Assembly: GCA_034401795.1 (NCBI GenBank)
Contig: CM067363.1
Span: 25,480,603 to 25,544,602 of the forward strand
Origin: Chaetoderma sp. LZ-2023a
Lineage: Eukaryota; Mollusca; Caudofoveata; Chaetodermatida; Chaetodermatidae
DNA length: 64,000 bases
Direction: 5' to 3'
The position numbers and the translations under genes are program-made. Below, piece after piece: positions 32,613 to 42,891 of this stretch. Each line of letters begins with the position of its first letter. The stretch's first letter is position 1. The notes beneath the pieces were generated by a model. That model was not told the DNA's origin, did no database searches, and saw only the letters and a program-made list of their open reading frames with translations.

Positions 32613-32977
32613 ATGGATACTTCCTAGTTTATCCATTAATCAAATGCCGTAATATTACGTTATAATCAACTACGTGACGTGAATGATGACGTCATAATCA
32701 TGACATAGTGAATGACTCTATATAGTCCATCTGTAGCGCTTAATGGTCCGACACCCTTTAATAAACATTCTGTTGAATATTTGAAACCTATTTAACTGGA
32801 CGCTGTTGCTGCCATAGGCAGCAACAGCGCCAAGTCAAATTAGTTTCAAAATATTTAACAGCTTACCAGTATAGCTTTCTGGAAATTGATAGTCAGGGAG
32901 TTCAGGGATCGATCGATTCGTGTGGGTGGAGCTTAGCTTGTGATGGGCGGAGAATAGCTAATATCGGAAAGGTCCGT
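32613..32977 (-). repeat. Family A hairpin MITE, full length
   Basis: TGGATACTTCCTAGTTTATC and ATCGGAAAGGTCCGTTT are the ends. The hairpin is intact, with GGACGCTGTTGCTGCC and GGCAGCAACAGCGCC. An exact ATGACGTCATAATCATGAC block is present. Confidence 0.9.
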
Positions 32978-33675
32978 TTAAGATAGTGGTCACTTAAAAC
33001 CAGAATTGTTACGTCCAATGGTAGGTTATTTGTTGTGTTATTTTCTATTGAACGTATTGCTCTTCAGAATACATGTCAGAAACTCGAAACTAATGCAATA
33101 ATTCGTCAACACATACCGTACTGTTGTATGTCGATTATAAGTCAAAGCGGCGGATCTGATTTGCCAATCGACGAGCAACACGTTCTTGAAATGAGCGCGT
33201 AAAGGTAACCCTGCGAGCAAACATGGAAGATTTTCGCAAATTCAAACGTTTTAATCAAATTGTCGATAAATCTAGAACTTAAGAGTAGAAATTATATATC
33301 TCACGCTGTGCTCAATTCAATGTTCTTGATACTGCCATTTTAATTAGACGTTATACTTATGTCTGTCACTTACAAGGCCCGGCCCAGTGAATGACGTACC
33401 CAGTTGTCGTGTATACAATCACATGATAATATACACTTGGCACGCCGTGTGTGCGTAATATCTTCTATGTGTACTTTGAGAAGTATTTGCATTTTTCAAG
33501 ATTTCAAAAGCTGTTATTACTAGCATAGTACCCGTTATTTGCAAAAACATGCATAGCCATGGGCAGGTACGTCCAGATCCATGAGCTCGACTCGACTATA
33601 ATACAAAAATACAATTTCGGTTACGTTAATGTAACTCTGTTATGATTAAATTTGTCAAAAATTATTTGATTATTG
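32978..33675. other. Intergenic, no supported gene
   Basis: No recognisable gene, repeat or RNA. Confidence 0.35.
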
Positions 33676-33880
33676 GATGTCCATTTGCAGGCCAAGTGAA
33701 GATTATTTTTGAAGATTTACCACTGAAACGGCTCGATCGGTTACCGGCACTTACCGAGCCAGTTCTGTTATTCCAGCGTCAAAATGCCAAAAATAGTTTC
33801 AATTTGACCTGTGAATGGATATTCTTCAAAACCACTACAGATGCCAGTGTTGGTCGACCTCGTCATAAACGGGATACAGA
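33676..33880 (+). repeat. Family B element with outer flank
   Basis: Left arm TCCATTTGCAGGCCAAGTG and TTTACCACTGAAACGGCTCG, centre GGTTACCGGCACTTACCGAG, right arm TTCCAGCGTCAAAATG. The flank ACCACTACAGATGCCAGTG recurs after other B copies. A 114-codon ORF (33642-33986) reads through it and is a by-product. Confidence 0.8.
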
Positions 33881-33983
33881 TTTAAATGAAAGATATTGTT
33901 ATGGTTTCGTTGGCATTGCTCTGCTTCTGGTAAAATTATTATGCGACGTGGACACGCGATTATCTCAGCCTCTCGAATCTGAA

Positions 33984-34192
33984 TGATTGGTTTTATTGGC
34001 GTCTATCGAGTCGATATCTAGGCTGGTTTATATTTCAGTCTATTATTATTATTATTTATACACCTGGTGGAGAGAAGCAACGAGGAGTGAAGGAGATAGC
34101 CTATGTTTCCACCGATTGATCACGTGATCTACTGACAGTTGAGTGGGATCTGAACCCCGCACGGCAGTTTACCAGTCGATCATGCTAACACT
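33984..34192 (-). mobile_element. tRNA-derived SINE, copy 2
   Basis: On the minus strand it starts GTGTTAGCATGATCGACTGG, a pol III A-box-like word, followed about 30 bp later by GGTTCAGATCC, a good B box. The body is TTCACTCCTCGTTGCTTCTC. A TAATAATAATAATAG tract precedes the conserved tail (ACTGAAATATAAACCAGCC and GACTCGATAGACGCCAATAA). The head is better preserved than in the 22119 copy and supports a tRNA origin. Confidence 0.8.
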
Positions 34193-34515
34193 ATGGACAA
34201 TCGTTTCCCAATTTTCTCGAATCTTAGGGCGCAAACCAAATATTTTATTGGGCGGTCAGTGGGCAGGACTGTGCATGCCTGGGCGGTAACTCAAGGTGGT
34301 AACTGCATTTTCATGGAGGAAGCAAAACAGAAATCTGTCGGGGGGGGGGGGAGGTGTGTGTGTGTGCTCTTGGATACTTATAAAGTCGCATATTTCAGCC
34401 CCCCAAAAAAGTCTTCTCGGATGGGACTTTAAATTGAGGTCCCGTCATACAGTGCCCATCACTGTGTGAACGTGAGCTAGGGTTAGGTAGGCAAGAAATT
34501 TCGGCATAATCAAAG
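34193..34515. other. Intergenic with G-run
   Basis: A G11 run at about 34341 precedes GTGTGTGTGTG. No gene recognised. Confidence 0.35.
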
Positions 34516-34760
34516 TAAACCGGATGCTGAATGGATTCGTCCTCGGATGGAACCATGCAACATACGGATTACAAAATCAAAACAAAATTGCTAGAATTAG
34601 AATCTTTCGGACTTTTCGATGGGACTATGGAGGGATGCATCCCGGATGACTGATCGAGTTCATCCTCGGACGGACACAGTCACCATACGGGCTACCTAAT
34701 CAATCAAAATCAAACAAGTGCGCGCTGGTGCCTGCTCGGATGATGGCCAGAAGAGCAAAT
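34516..34760 (+). repeat. Two diverged tandem copies of a unit of about 120 bp
   Basis: CCGGATGCTGAATGGATTCG with GTCCTCGGATGG, and CCGGATGACTGATCGAGTTC with ATCCTCGGACGG, start units about 120 bp apart. Both continue with CATACGG or CATACGGGCTAC and then AATCAAAACAAA-like stretches. Origin unknown. Confidence 0.6.
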
Positions 34761-34779
34761 GGGTCCCAGGACCCGAAAG

Positions 34780-34975
34780 ACCCCACACCCCAACCTCCCC
34801 ACTCCCCCCAAAGGGGTCGGAAGGTCTCTGACCTTAAGCCCCCCCCCCTTGGGTACATCAGGTCATAAGACCGTACGCACCTACTCCCCCCCCCCCCCCC
34901 CGACCCAGCACCTACCCCATCCCTTCCCCACCCCCGTTAGGTCCAGGTTAGTCCATCCCCATCACCCACGCCCAA
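34780..34975. repeat. C-rich homopolymer cluster
   Basis: Repeated C-runs of 4 to 14 bases (for example 34841-34848 and 34888-34901). The minus strand is G-rich and could form quadruplexes. The proline-rich ORF here is an artefact. Confidence 0.8.
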
Positions 34976-35514
34976 GCATGAGGAGCAACAGAAAAGCCAT
35001 GGACAAGAACTGCAACATGAGACAAAATCGAGAGACAACGATCAACACACACACACACAGAGACACAAGCTAATGCACAAACCGACGTCACAAGAATTCA
35101 CAAGAATTCAACAGAAACCATAAAGGCCAGGCGTGAGTCTAGACCCTAGCATTGGGAACTAGCATATAAACGCCTTAAATATTACAACACACACACGATC
35201 TCGAGAAAGGGTTGTTATCCAATTATAACAGACACATTGTGGATCTGAAGTAGGCGGGTGTTTTCCCGCTTATAAACTGACATATTGGAAAATCTAAGGT
35301 GGATGGGGCATCATTGTGAAAATATGCCAGTCAAAGTTCCTTTAAAACGTGCTTTACAATGTTCATGGATCCGCCGCTCCTGATAACTTACTAATGTGAT
35401 TACTGATGGTTTAAAAATTGTATTGTCCTCGGATGAGTACAAGGAGATAGTTTGAATGGCATTTTACTTCTGACTGAAACTTACAGCTTGGAGCAGGTAA
35501 TGAAATACTTTTCT
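34976..35514. other. Intergenic, nothing recognised
   Basis: Upstream of the decayed PIN/CXC gene copy 2. I could not find inverted ends like those at 12395. Confidence 0.35.
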
Positions 35515-36520
35515 GCGATGCTGCCATTGATAAATACTTCAGATTTACAGTTTACCTTGCAGATATGTTGATGCTTCCCACATCAGCCTCTGTTGTCTAC
35601 AAACTATCTCAGGAGGATAGACTCCATGTCATCTCTCGATCCCCTGACGTGTCTTCATTCAAAGAGGTTTCTGCTGAAATGGCAGTTGAGCAAACACAAA
35701 ATCGCGATTCTAAGATGAAAGATTGCATTAACGGTATGGCAAACATTAAAGAAACCTAAGCCAGATGGGCACTAACTGCTCAGACTATAGCTATAGTCAC
35801 ACATGCATTTAAAATAATGGCTAGCATGTTTATCACACACAAGTCTACAAGGAACCTAGTTGCATCCAAAATAAAGAAAGTTGACTGTATTATCAACAAC
35901 ATGCTGACAACAGTCAAAGAAGAAATAGCAGACGCATGTGATGCATCTGAATACGATGGGGAAACTCCCTTGCTGAACTTTGTCACTGAAATTGTTGCCG
36001 ATGATAAACTGTCATCATCAATTCTAAATGCGAAAGAACGTGGAGAATCAGAGAAGTACACACTTCTCAACAGCAGACTGGTGAACAAACAAAACGATTT
36101 CTGGGACTAAATCACAAAAATAAATGACAAAACGTTTGCATATTTGAACACGCCGTTGAAGGGGTCCACAGGCTAACAAGCCGCTAAGTTGTCCACCATT
36201 TACCGACAAATATTCAGCAGACTGATTATCGTGACAAAGGCACGAGACGTTGATTTACATCAAATAGTGGCATAGGAATTTACTCCAGTGTCGCGAGTGC
36301 ATTTACACCTGGATGGAACACTGCGAAAAAAACAGAAAACGGGGTTTCTCAAAGAACTAGAAGTTAATTCAATTTTGTAAGTTGTGTCTTTTAAGACAAG
36401 CACAGCAATGTCTTCACATATGATCTATCTGCTAACGGCCATGCAGACAGCGACCGCACTCGTTAAAACAGCATGCCAGAACACGACTACGGACAATGAT
36501 TTGGACGATTGACGAGTGAC
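35515..36520 (+). pseudogene. PIN-like/CXC transposon protein, broken copy 2 (N-terminal and middle part)
   Basis: The frame from about 35518 reads IDKYFRFTVYLADMLMLP, matching NYSRWLPIYLADMKMLP of copy 1. The shared pattern continues with AEMAVEQTQNRDSKM against DMALEQSINLDSKK and ARWALTAQTIAIVTHAF against ERWFLTSHERAAITTV. It keeps a middle region (about 35820-36150, ending LLNSRLVNKQNDFWD and KTFAYLNTPLKG) that copy 1 has lost, then returns to shared sequence: QIFSRLIIVTKARDVDLHQI and HLDGTLRKK. In-frame stops occur at 35757, 36108 and later, and the acidic motifs and CXC tail are absent. It is an older, 3'-truncated relic of the same family. Confidence 0.7.
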
Positions 36521-37464
36521 ATGCATTCCGAAAGTGATTTCATAATACGTGGTGTAAATTCGACAACAAAAATCCCAATATAAATCATGGTTAATACTTT
36601 ACGATCGCGTGTAAATCAGCTATAACCCTTTGTACAGTGGCATGACATTGTGATGGCAAATATCAAAACATTATTGCTGTTTATGGTTCTTCCGCAAATT
36701 CAGACGATGGCTGATCTTAAAGATGTTTGATAAATGATTATTTTGTGCCACGTGCTCAACCCGGTCTAAAACAGACACTGACTGGACCAGCAAAATGTGG
36801 TTACTAAACACACATGATCTGTACAAAATACGGAGTTTATGAGTCCAAAACTTTCGGGGCTGCATGGTGGCAGCTCTTAAAGAAGACCGCTCGTGGTAAA
36901 GCACTCATCTTGTGGTTCCAAAGGTAGGTCCCCATTATCGACATGTTCCGCTGTATATCATCATCAAAATATGTTTTAAATTGCAGAAGTCATTGATTGT
37001 TAGCTTTTGAAAAATGTGAAAATAGGTTTTATCAACAGAGTAACGCGCCAATACGTAGCTCTATGCCGGTTGCGTATTTCTGCTTATAATTTGGCAGATA
37101 ATTCAAATGGCGGGTGGTCGTAAGTATGATTGGTGTGTTTATTTTACTTCCTCATAACTGGTTATGGCATAAATCATGATATTACATTTAAAATTACACC
37201 TCTATTTGGATATTCGCCTTGAAATGTGTAAAACCCGAGTGATGAAAATATGAACCTTTTGCGTTTGGGAGTCGCGCGAAAGGGTAGCGCATCATAGCTT
37301 AGGCTCAATAAAAGAAATGTGATTACGACTCTGGCAGTAATCCCAAAGATCTATAATACAACATCACACAATCAAAACCTTGCCGCCCTATCGGTAGAAC
37401 GAACTAATTGACCACTTACCGGACTAATAATTACGATCACCAATGCTTAGGTTTTTACACTTTT
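36521..37464. other. Intergenic, no supported gene
   Basis: No gene, repeat or RNA recognised beyond short ORFs. Confidence 0.35.
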
Positions 37465-37690
37465 ATGTCTAAATTTGGTCAAGAAAATCTAAATTTATCC
37501 TTATTGAATGCCCATTTGCAGGTCAAGAGAAGAGTATTTTTGAAAGTTTACCACTGGAATGGCTGGCTCTGTCACAGAGCCAGTCATTTCAGTGATAAAT
37601 TTTCGAAAATCCTTTTCTCTTAGCCCGCAAATGGACATTCCTCAAGAACACTGCAGCGGCCGGTTGTGGCCGGCTTCGTCATGTAAAGGT
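37465..37690 (+). repeat. Family B element, palindrome plus both flanks
   Basis: Palindrome core TTTACCACTGGAATGGCTGG and CCAGTCATTTCAGTGATAAA with a CTCTGTCACAGAG centre, and outer arms CATTTGCAGGTCAAGAGAAG and CTTTTCTCTTAGCCCGCAAA. The flanks AAATTTGGTCAAGAAAATC (left) and TTCCTCAAGAACACTGCAG (right) recur around the copy at 55048. Confidence 0.9.
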
Positions 37691-38356
37691 TAAATGTATT
37701 ATTTTATATGCGAGCAAACCGACAAGCGATATTTCTTTCGTACCTGGGAATTTTTCCAAATGTGCGAGTGAGAGCTTGTAAATTACAACCGTTATATAAC
37801 TGTTCAATTATTGATTTACGGAAGGATAATTAATGGAGCCCGTGATCGTGTAACAGATGTCTGAAATAAATGAGTGAATATATATATTGTATATATGAAA
37901 CTATTTTCGTAACCGATAATTAACTAAGCGATACTAGATAACTGTATATAATCATATTCACGCTTTAAATTACATCTCATTTTTCGTTTAAAGTTTTGGT
38001 TCTGAACGTCTACACAATTGCATGATTCATGTATCATGTATACAACTCATAACTAAATTCATAACATTAATTGAAAAAATAATTATGGCGCGATTACGAG
38101 TGGACATTATAATGCACATAATGCGAGTTTTAAATACGCTTTATCCAGAAATAGTGGCGGTGTATACACTTCAAACAGTAAGAGTTTAGCTACAACATGA
38201 ACCACCATTTATTGCAACCCCACCCTTCACGCCACCCATCCCTTCCGTTTGTGTCGCATTGCCAGCCTTTTTTAGTTCAGGATTTTGCGGATTTCGTTAA
38301 TCTTTGAAATGTTCATTATTTTTTAAACTATAACCAAAGCTGCGGAATCCTAATTG
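37691..38356. other. Intergenic, nothing recognised
   Basis: AT-rich with a TATATATTGTATATAT stretch near 37880. No gene. Confidence 0.35.
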
Positions 38357-38692
38357 CGCTTTCCAGTTTATGCCGTCATAATCAACTACGCGACACATAT
38401 CATGACGTCATAATCAAAGGCGTCATGAATGACGTAGATAACTTCGCCACGAACGCATAATTGATGACGAGCTAAGGGTTGTTGTACGAATTGTATGGCT
38501 TTACTATTTAATACAGATGGTGTTAAATATTTTGAAATTAATTTGACTGGGTGTTTCAAAATATTCAACAGCTTACATGTCTGGTTTTCTCGACTTTGAG
38601 ATTCAGGGCGTGCAGGGATCGATCCCAATACGGGCGACGCGTGGGTGAGCTAAGCTAGAGATGGCAGTGGCATAACTAAAACTGAAAACGGT
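38357..38692 (-). repeat. Family A hairpin MITE, short hairpin
   Basis: CGCTTTCCAGTTTATGCC and AAAACTGAAAACGG are the ends. The hairpin is reduced to AATTTGACTGGGTGTTTCAA. The GC box has changed to GAGATGGCAGTGGCATAAC. An exact TGACGTCATAATCA is present. Confidence 0.85.
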
Positions 38693-38749
38693 TTTACCAG
38701 CATTTCTTGTGTGTGTGTGTGTTTCCGGGACTATATCTAAAAAAAAATA

Positions 38750-39040
38750 GTGATGCGACGTGGTCCAAAGCTTAACACAACAAAGGATCGCACAGTGAAA
38801 GAAGATTTACCGATAAAATGGCACATACTCGGATCGGACCAATTTATGGATCTATGCATATCTCAGAAAATTCCTAGTTCGATTTTGATCAATTTGAACA
38901 CGAGAATTTATGTGACTGCACACGAGGATTTTGCAACTTGCGCCATGATCCCGAAACTGGGAGAAATCAGACAATCCGAAACAATTTTACGATGTGACAA
39001 AAACGGGAAGGCTATGGTTTGCGATCGTAATAGCCTTTAA
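38750..39040 (+). CDS. Unrecognised ORF of 96 codons
   Basis: An open frame of ordinary composition (MRRGPKLNTTKDRTVKED at the start, CDKNGKAMVCDRNSL at the end) that is not part of a repeat I can identify. There is no signal peptide, membrane segment or known motif. It could be a small gene, an exon or chance. I see neither strong splice sites nor a promoter, so it is listed only as a candidate. Confidence 0.15.
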   Translation: MMRRGPKLNTTKDRTVKEDLPIKWHILGSDQFMDLCISQKIPSSILINLNTRIYVTAHEDFATCAMIPKLGEIRQSETILRCDKNGKAMVCDRNSL

Positions 39041-39798
39041 TAGTCACACCGATCTGGACATAATACTTGTGTTTTATTTAAAGGGAAGCTGATCTCATCT
39101 GAAATACTGTATTGTAATGCTAGCTTGTGGCTTATACATTCCATATCATTCATATCCTGGTACATTCCTTTATCTGTATCACAATTATGTGCTTCGTAAT
39201 ATTGCGTAAATGTTGAACAGTGATCGCCGCCATTTTCCCCCTCAAGCGGCAGTGGGTGATGCCATGTAAGTGCCAATGCATTCTTTATTGTGTAATGATC
39301 ACCGTGTTTTTAATATTTTGAAACTAGCGAATTGGCCCGGTATTGCCACAGTACCGGCCCAGTAACTCGCGTTATCAAACATCAAACGCGTTCTAATAAG
39401 ACTCTCCAGAGCCCAGAATACATAGTTTAGTCAAAAGCGTTCCATCGATATGTCATGTATCAATGTTTAATACATCACCAGCTTTCCAATAGTCCATTAA
39501 CTGACATTCTGGCATTTTCGAAATCCTACAAAGTAATAATAGCGCTATAAATACAATGCGTAACGTCTAGCATTTTCATAGAGGAATCCTTTGAAAGCGT
39601 AGGTCGAGTCGACGGTGCAGAGATGTATCCCAGTAAGTCGCATCTGGAAGTTGGACACAGAGGCCCTTAGACAAAACAATGCCTTTGATCCTGGCTTGTA
39701 GAAGTCCAGAAAGCTACTCGCATATGTTATCGTCTCTTGTTTCAGCAAACTCTTATAATGGTTACACCTGCAAAATGGCAACTGCAGTTCTCTTGAGT
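39041..39798. other. Intergenic with one small repeat
   Basis: No gene. Contains a TAACGC-type mini-element at about 39328-39378, listed separately. Confidence 0.35.
39328..39378 (-). repeat. TAACGC mini-element, copy 1
   Basis: On the minus strand it reads TAACGCGAGTTACTGGGCCG followed by GGTATTGCCACAG-like dyads (plus strand GGCCCGGTATTGCCACAG, GTACCGGCCC). It corresponds to the start of the better copy at 51231. Confidence 0.55.
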
Positions 39799-39930
39799 GA
39801 TGTGCATTTGCCGGCCAAGAGAAGACGATTTTTCAAAATTTATCACTGGAATGACTGGCTCGGTTACCGAGCCAGTCATTCCAGTGATAAAATTTCAAAA
39901 ATAGTCTTCTCTTGGCCTGCATATGTCTAC
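39799..39930. repeat. Family B palindromic element, near-perfect copy
   Basis: The best B palindrome here. TTTGCCGGCCAAGAGAAGAC pairs with GTCTTCTCTTGGCCTGCATA, and TTATCACTGGAATGACTGGC pairs with GCCAGTCATTCCAGTGATAA across a CTCGGTTACCGAG centre. The few mismatches imply a fairly recent insertion. Confidence 0.95.
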
Positions 39931-39959
39931 TGTCAAAGCAAAACGTTGGATTTTCTTGA

Positions 39960-40185
39960 ATATTAACCATTTAATGATCAAGGTGAACAAAACGCGTGGC
40001 AACAGAAAGTTATTTTTGTAAATTTCTGTGGCACATTTACACACATTGTCTTCTCTAAATGGCCATTTACTGAGTGAGAACTGCAATTTTCTTTGAGATA
40101 TCTAGAGTTTTAAAGGGCTGATTGCTTTTGGTAGCATTTTGAGCTTTTTGAGGCAATGTTGAGGGGTTGCTATAGCGTTCGCGAT
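39960..40185 (+). repeat. Family B element, second adjacent copy (degraded)
   Basis: ACAGAAAGTTATTTTTGTAA and TTGTCTTCTCTAAATGGCC are diverged arms. The following TAGCATTTTGAGCTTTTTGA and GCAATGTTGAGGGGTTGC match the region after the B copy at 23285. Confidence 0.55.
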
Positions 40186-40533
40186 GCTTCTATCATTCTG
40201 GGCAATGCATTTAGTAGTAGTACAGCATTAGCGGGGATACGTAGGCCTACTGTTTGCAGTTGTGCTGTGTTACTGATCAAATGTTGCAAACTGATTTAAA
40301 TGCCGATGAATTTCATTGAAAATCTACTAAGTTGTAAATGATTAACTAAAATGATTTCAATGATTAACATAAAATGATGATGCGGGTGTCACTATATTTC
40401 TATTGTGCTATGGTTAATTTCTAATACTAAGGTAAAATGGAAAGAAAATGGCGAGAAATGATGTAAAACGTAACACAGATTGCAGACACTCGATAGTTTC
40501 AGAAGTGTTTTTTTAGATACATCTCAGGATACT
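40186..40533. other. Intergenic, nothing recognised
   Basis: AT-rich, with a duplicated word AATGATTAACATAAAATG or AATGATTAACTAAAATG near 40340-40380. Confidence 0.35.
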
Positions 40534-40565
<32 letters not shown>

Positions 40566-40682
40566 CGACCGCACGCGCACGCACGCACGCACGCGCACAC
40601 GCACGCGCACGCGCATGCACACACGCACGCACGCATGCACGTACGCACGTACACACGCGCACCCGCACGGACGCACACACAT
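40534..40682. repeat. (CACG)n-type CpG-rich microsatellite
   Basis: About 150 bp of ACGC/CACG tetranucleotides, interrupted in the second half. Cys/Val/Ala-rich and Arg/Thr/His-rich ORFs are artefacts. Confidence 0.95.
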
Positions 40683-41227
40683 AGGCCCGATCCGATCACA
40701 ATACCCTCTTCCCCTTACGGGCTGCGGGAAGAAATAAAATCTTTTACGACAATATAATCTCGAACTAGTGTAAAGGCCCCTTACTATATGTGTATGATAA
40801 ATGTTGTACGAAATGTAAACTCGTTTAAAATCCTCTATATATGTATCAATTTTGTGTTTTCCTATATTCGCAACTACACAGATTAGTTTTTTCTATATCG
40901 GCGGGCTACGGTATATCATAATAGATTAGTTACATTCAGGCTATTGTACATCATTGAAAGCAGCGCAGCATTAATATTGCGCGCAAGCTCTTAGCCTCCT
41001 CACACATTCTCATCTTAATATATCAATTACCAAAAAATATACCCATTAGCAGATTTTCGGATTCGATTTTAATTCCTCAAAAGGGTGAAAATATATTAAA
41101 AAGCTTTCGTGACATTATATTTCAAATTATTTTTTTTTTGCACCAAGCAATTTGCAAGAGATGAGCTTTGTAGTGAAATGAGTTCGTTATCCTTTGAATG
41201 GTTTACGGCCTAAATACCATACTTCAA
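40683..41227. other. Intergenic, nothing recognised
   Basis: No gene or recognisable repeat. Confidence 0.35.
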
Positions 41228-41338
41228 TGTCAAGCCATGTAATCTGTTAAATATTTTAAAAATAATTCGACTGGGAGTTGTTGCTGCCACAAGAAGCAAC
41301 AAACCCGGTGCCAAATTAATTTTAAAATATTCAACAGC
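41228..41338. repeat. Solo family A-type central hairpin
   Basis: CTGTTAAATATTTTAAAAAT and TTTTAAAATATTCAACAG are arms, with GTTGTTGCTGCC and GAAGCAACAAACCC at the loop. No outer family A blocks. Confidence 0.65.
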
Positions 41339-41700
41339 GTGTGTCGTACAGTGTAAATGGGTTTTCTTATTTGAGCCTTCGAGTGCAAAGGATTAAAGCA
41401 CAGGCTATACTCTTACAACTTGTCTTAAAGAAACAACGTCTTTCCGCTGCCAAAGTTGTCTAGACCGTCCAAATAGACACCATTGGCTCCAGGAAGTGGC
41501 AGGTACTATGACAAAGATGGAGAGTCAATCAAAAGGTCCAATAACTCGAGATTGGTATGACTGTCTGTGAGTTATTTATTACAATTCGCCGACAGATAAC
41601 TGATTAATTTTCCATCCTTGATAAAAAGAAAGGTTACATAGATTTTGTAAAGAATTATATTTGTTAATAATCTGAAAAAGCGGAATGGAAAAAAAATTCT
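41339..41700. other. Intergenic, nothing recognised
   Basis: No gene seen. Confidence 0.35.
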
Positions 41701-41756
41701 CGTCGTGCTGCTGGTGGTGGTGGTAGTGGTGGTGGTGGAGGCAGTGGCGGTAGCGC

Positions 41757-41804
<48 letters not shown>

Positions 41805-41809
41805 TGGTA

Positions 41810-41863
<54 letters not shown>

Positions 41864-41890
41864 GTAGTCGTCGTCGTCGTCGTCGTCGTC

Positions 41891-41974
<84 letters not shown>

Positions 41975-42000
41975 CTAGTAGTAGTAGTAGTAGTAGTAGT

Positions 42001-42067
<67 letters not shown>

Positions 42068-42135
42068 ATAATAATTGTAGTCGTCGTCGTCGTCGTCGTC
42101 GTCGTAGTATTAGTAGTAGTAGTAGTAGTAGTAGT

Positions 42136-42218
<83 letters not shown>

Positions 42219-42230
42219 TAGTAGTCGAAG
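41701..42230. repeat. Compound trinucleotide array: AGT, AAT, CGT, AGC blocks
   Basis: Over 500 bp of triplet repeats arranged as blocks: GGT/AGT, AAT (41810-41862), CGT (about 41866-41892), AGT, AGC (42001-42038), AGT, a second CGT block (about 42080-42106), AGT, a long AGC block (42136-42202), AGT. The encoded poly-Val, poly-Ala and poly-Leu ORFs are artefacts. Confidence 0.95.
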
Positions 42231-42619
42231 TGAACGCACGCGTTTATTTAGCTCTGCAATTGCTGCCCGAATTTGCTAGTTTCTAGCGCGATTTTGTAGA
42301 TACATTTTCAAACTTTCAAACTTTATGTTTAATTTGTAAATTCTTGGCTTGGGTGGAGCGGATTTTGTGTCTCCATTTTCTAAAGGCACTCCTCTTAGTT
42401 GGCGGTTTCCGCCATTTAATAGGATCCTCTTACTCTGTTCAATGCAATACATTTCTCCCCGCTCCAGTATGCTATTTCTATAGTTTGTTGGCTAGCTCAT
42501 TATATTTGGCAAGATGCTTGAGCGAGTGGATTTAATTCCTTTGTCATTTGTAAGCGCAAGCCTAGTACTTTGATTATATAAATCTTTATAGTCAGTTGGC
42601 TATCCCCGGTCAACTCGAA

Positions 42620-42780
42620 CAGACTAACATATATATGACTGTAATATGTTAGTATGCATTAGGAAACCACTTTAATCGGTTAGGTGTTAGTGAACCACTT
42701 AATAAGTGGTTCAAACTAACAAATATACGACTGTACTCTCTATTCGTATATTTGTTGGTAGACATCAGGGTTTCAAAAGG
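42620..42780 (+). repeat. Two repeated hairpin units in the 5' region of the Tx1-like element
   Basis: The first unit has CTAACATATATATGACTGTA then TTAGTATGCATTAGG. The second has CTAACAAATATACGACTGTA then TTGGTAGACATCAGG. Each folds on itself; in the second, CAAATATACGA pairs with TCGTATATTTG. Confidence 0.6.
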
Positions 42781-42891
42781 GGACACTATTTATTTAGTGT
42801 TTAGCTCTTTCTCCGACGTCTTGGTGTTATATAATTATATATTTGTATTATATATTGTAGTAGTATGGGTTTTCTCCTTTTATAAAACACC

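Noticed and set aside
33642-33986. 114-codon ORF
   Set aside because: It reads through a family B palindrome and its flank.
41664-42286. 191-193 codon ORFs of poly-Leu or poly-Val/Ala on both strands
   Set aside because: Pure translation of a trinucleotide microsatellite.
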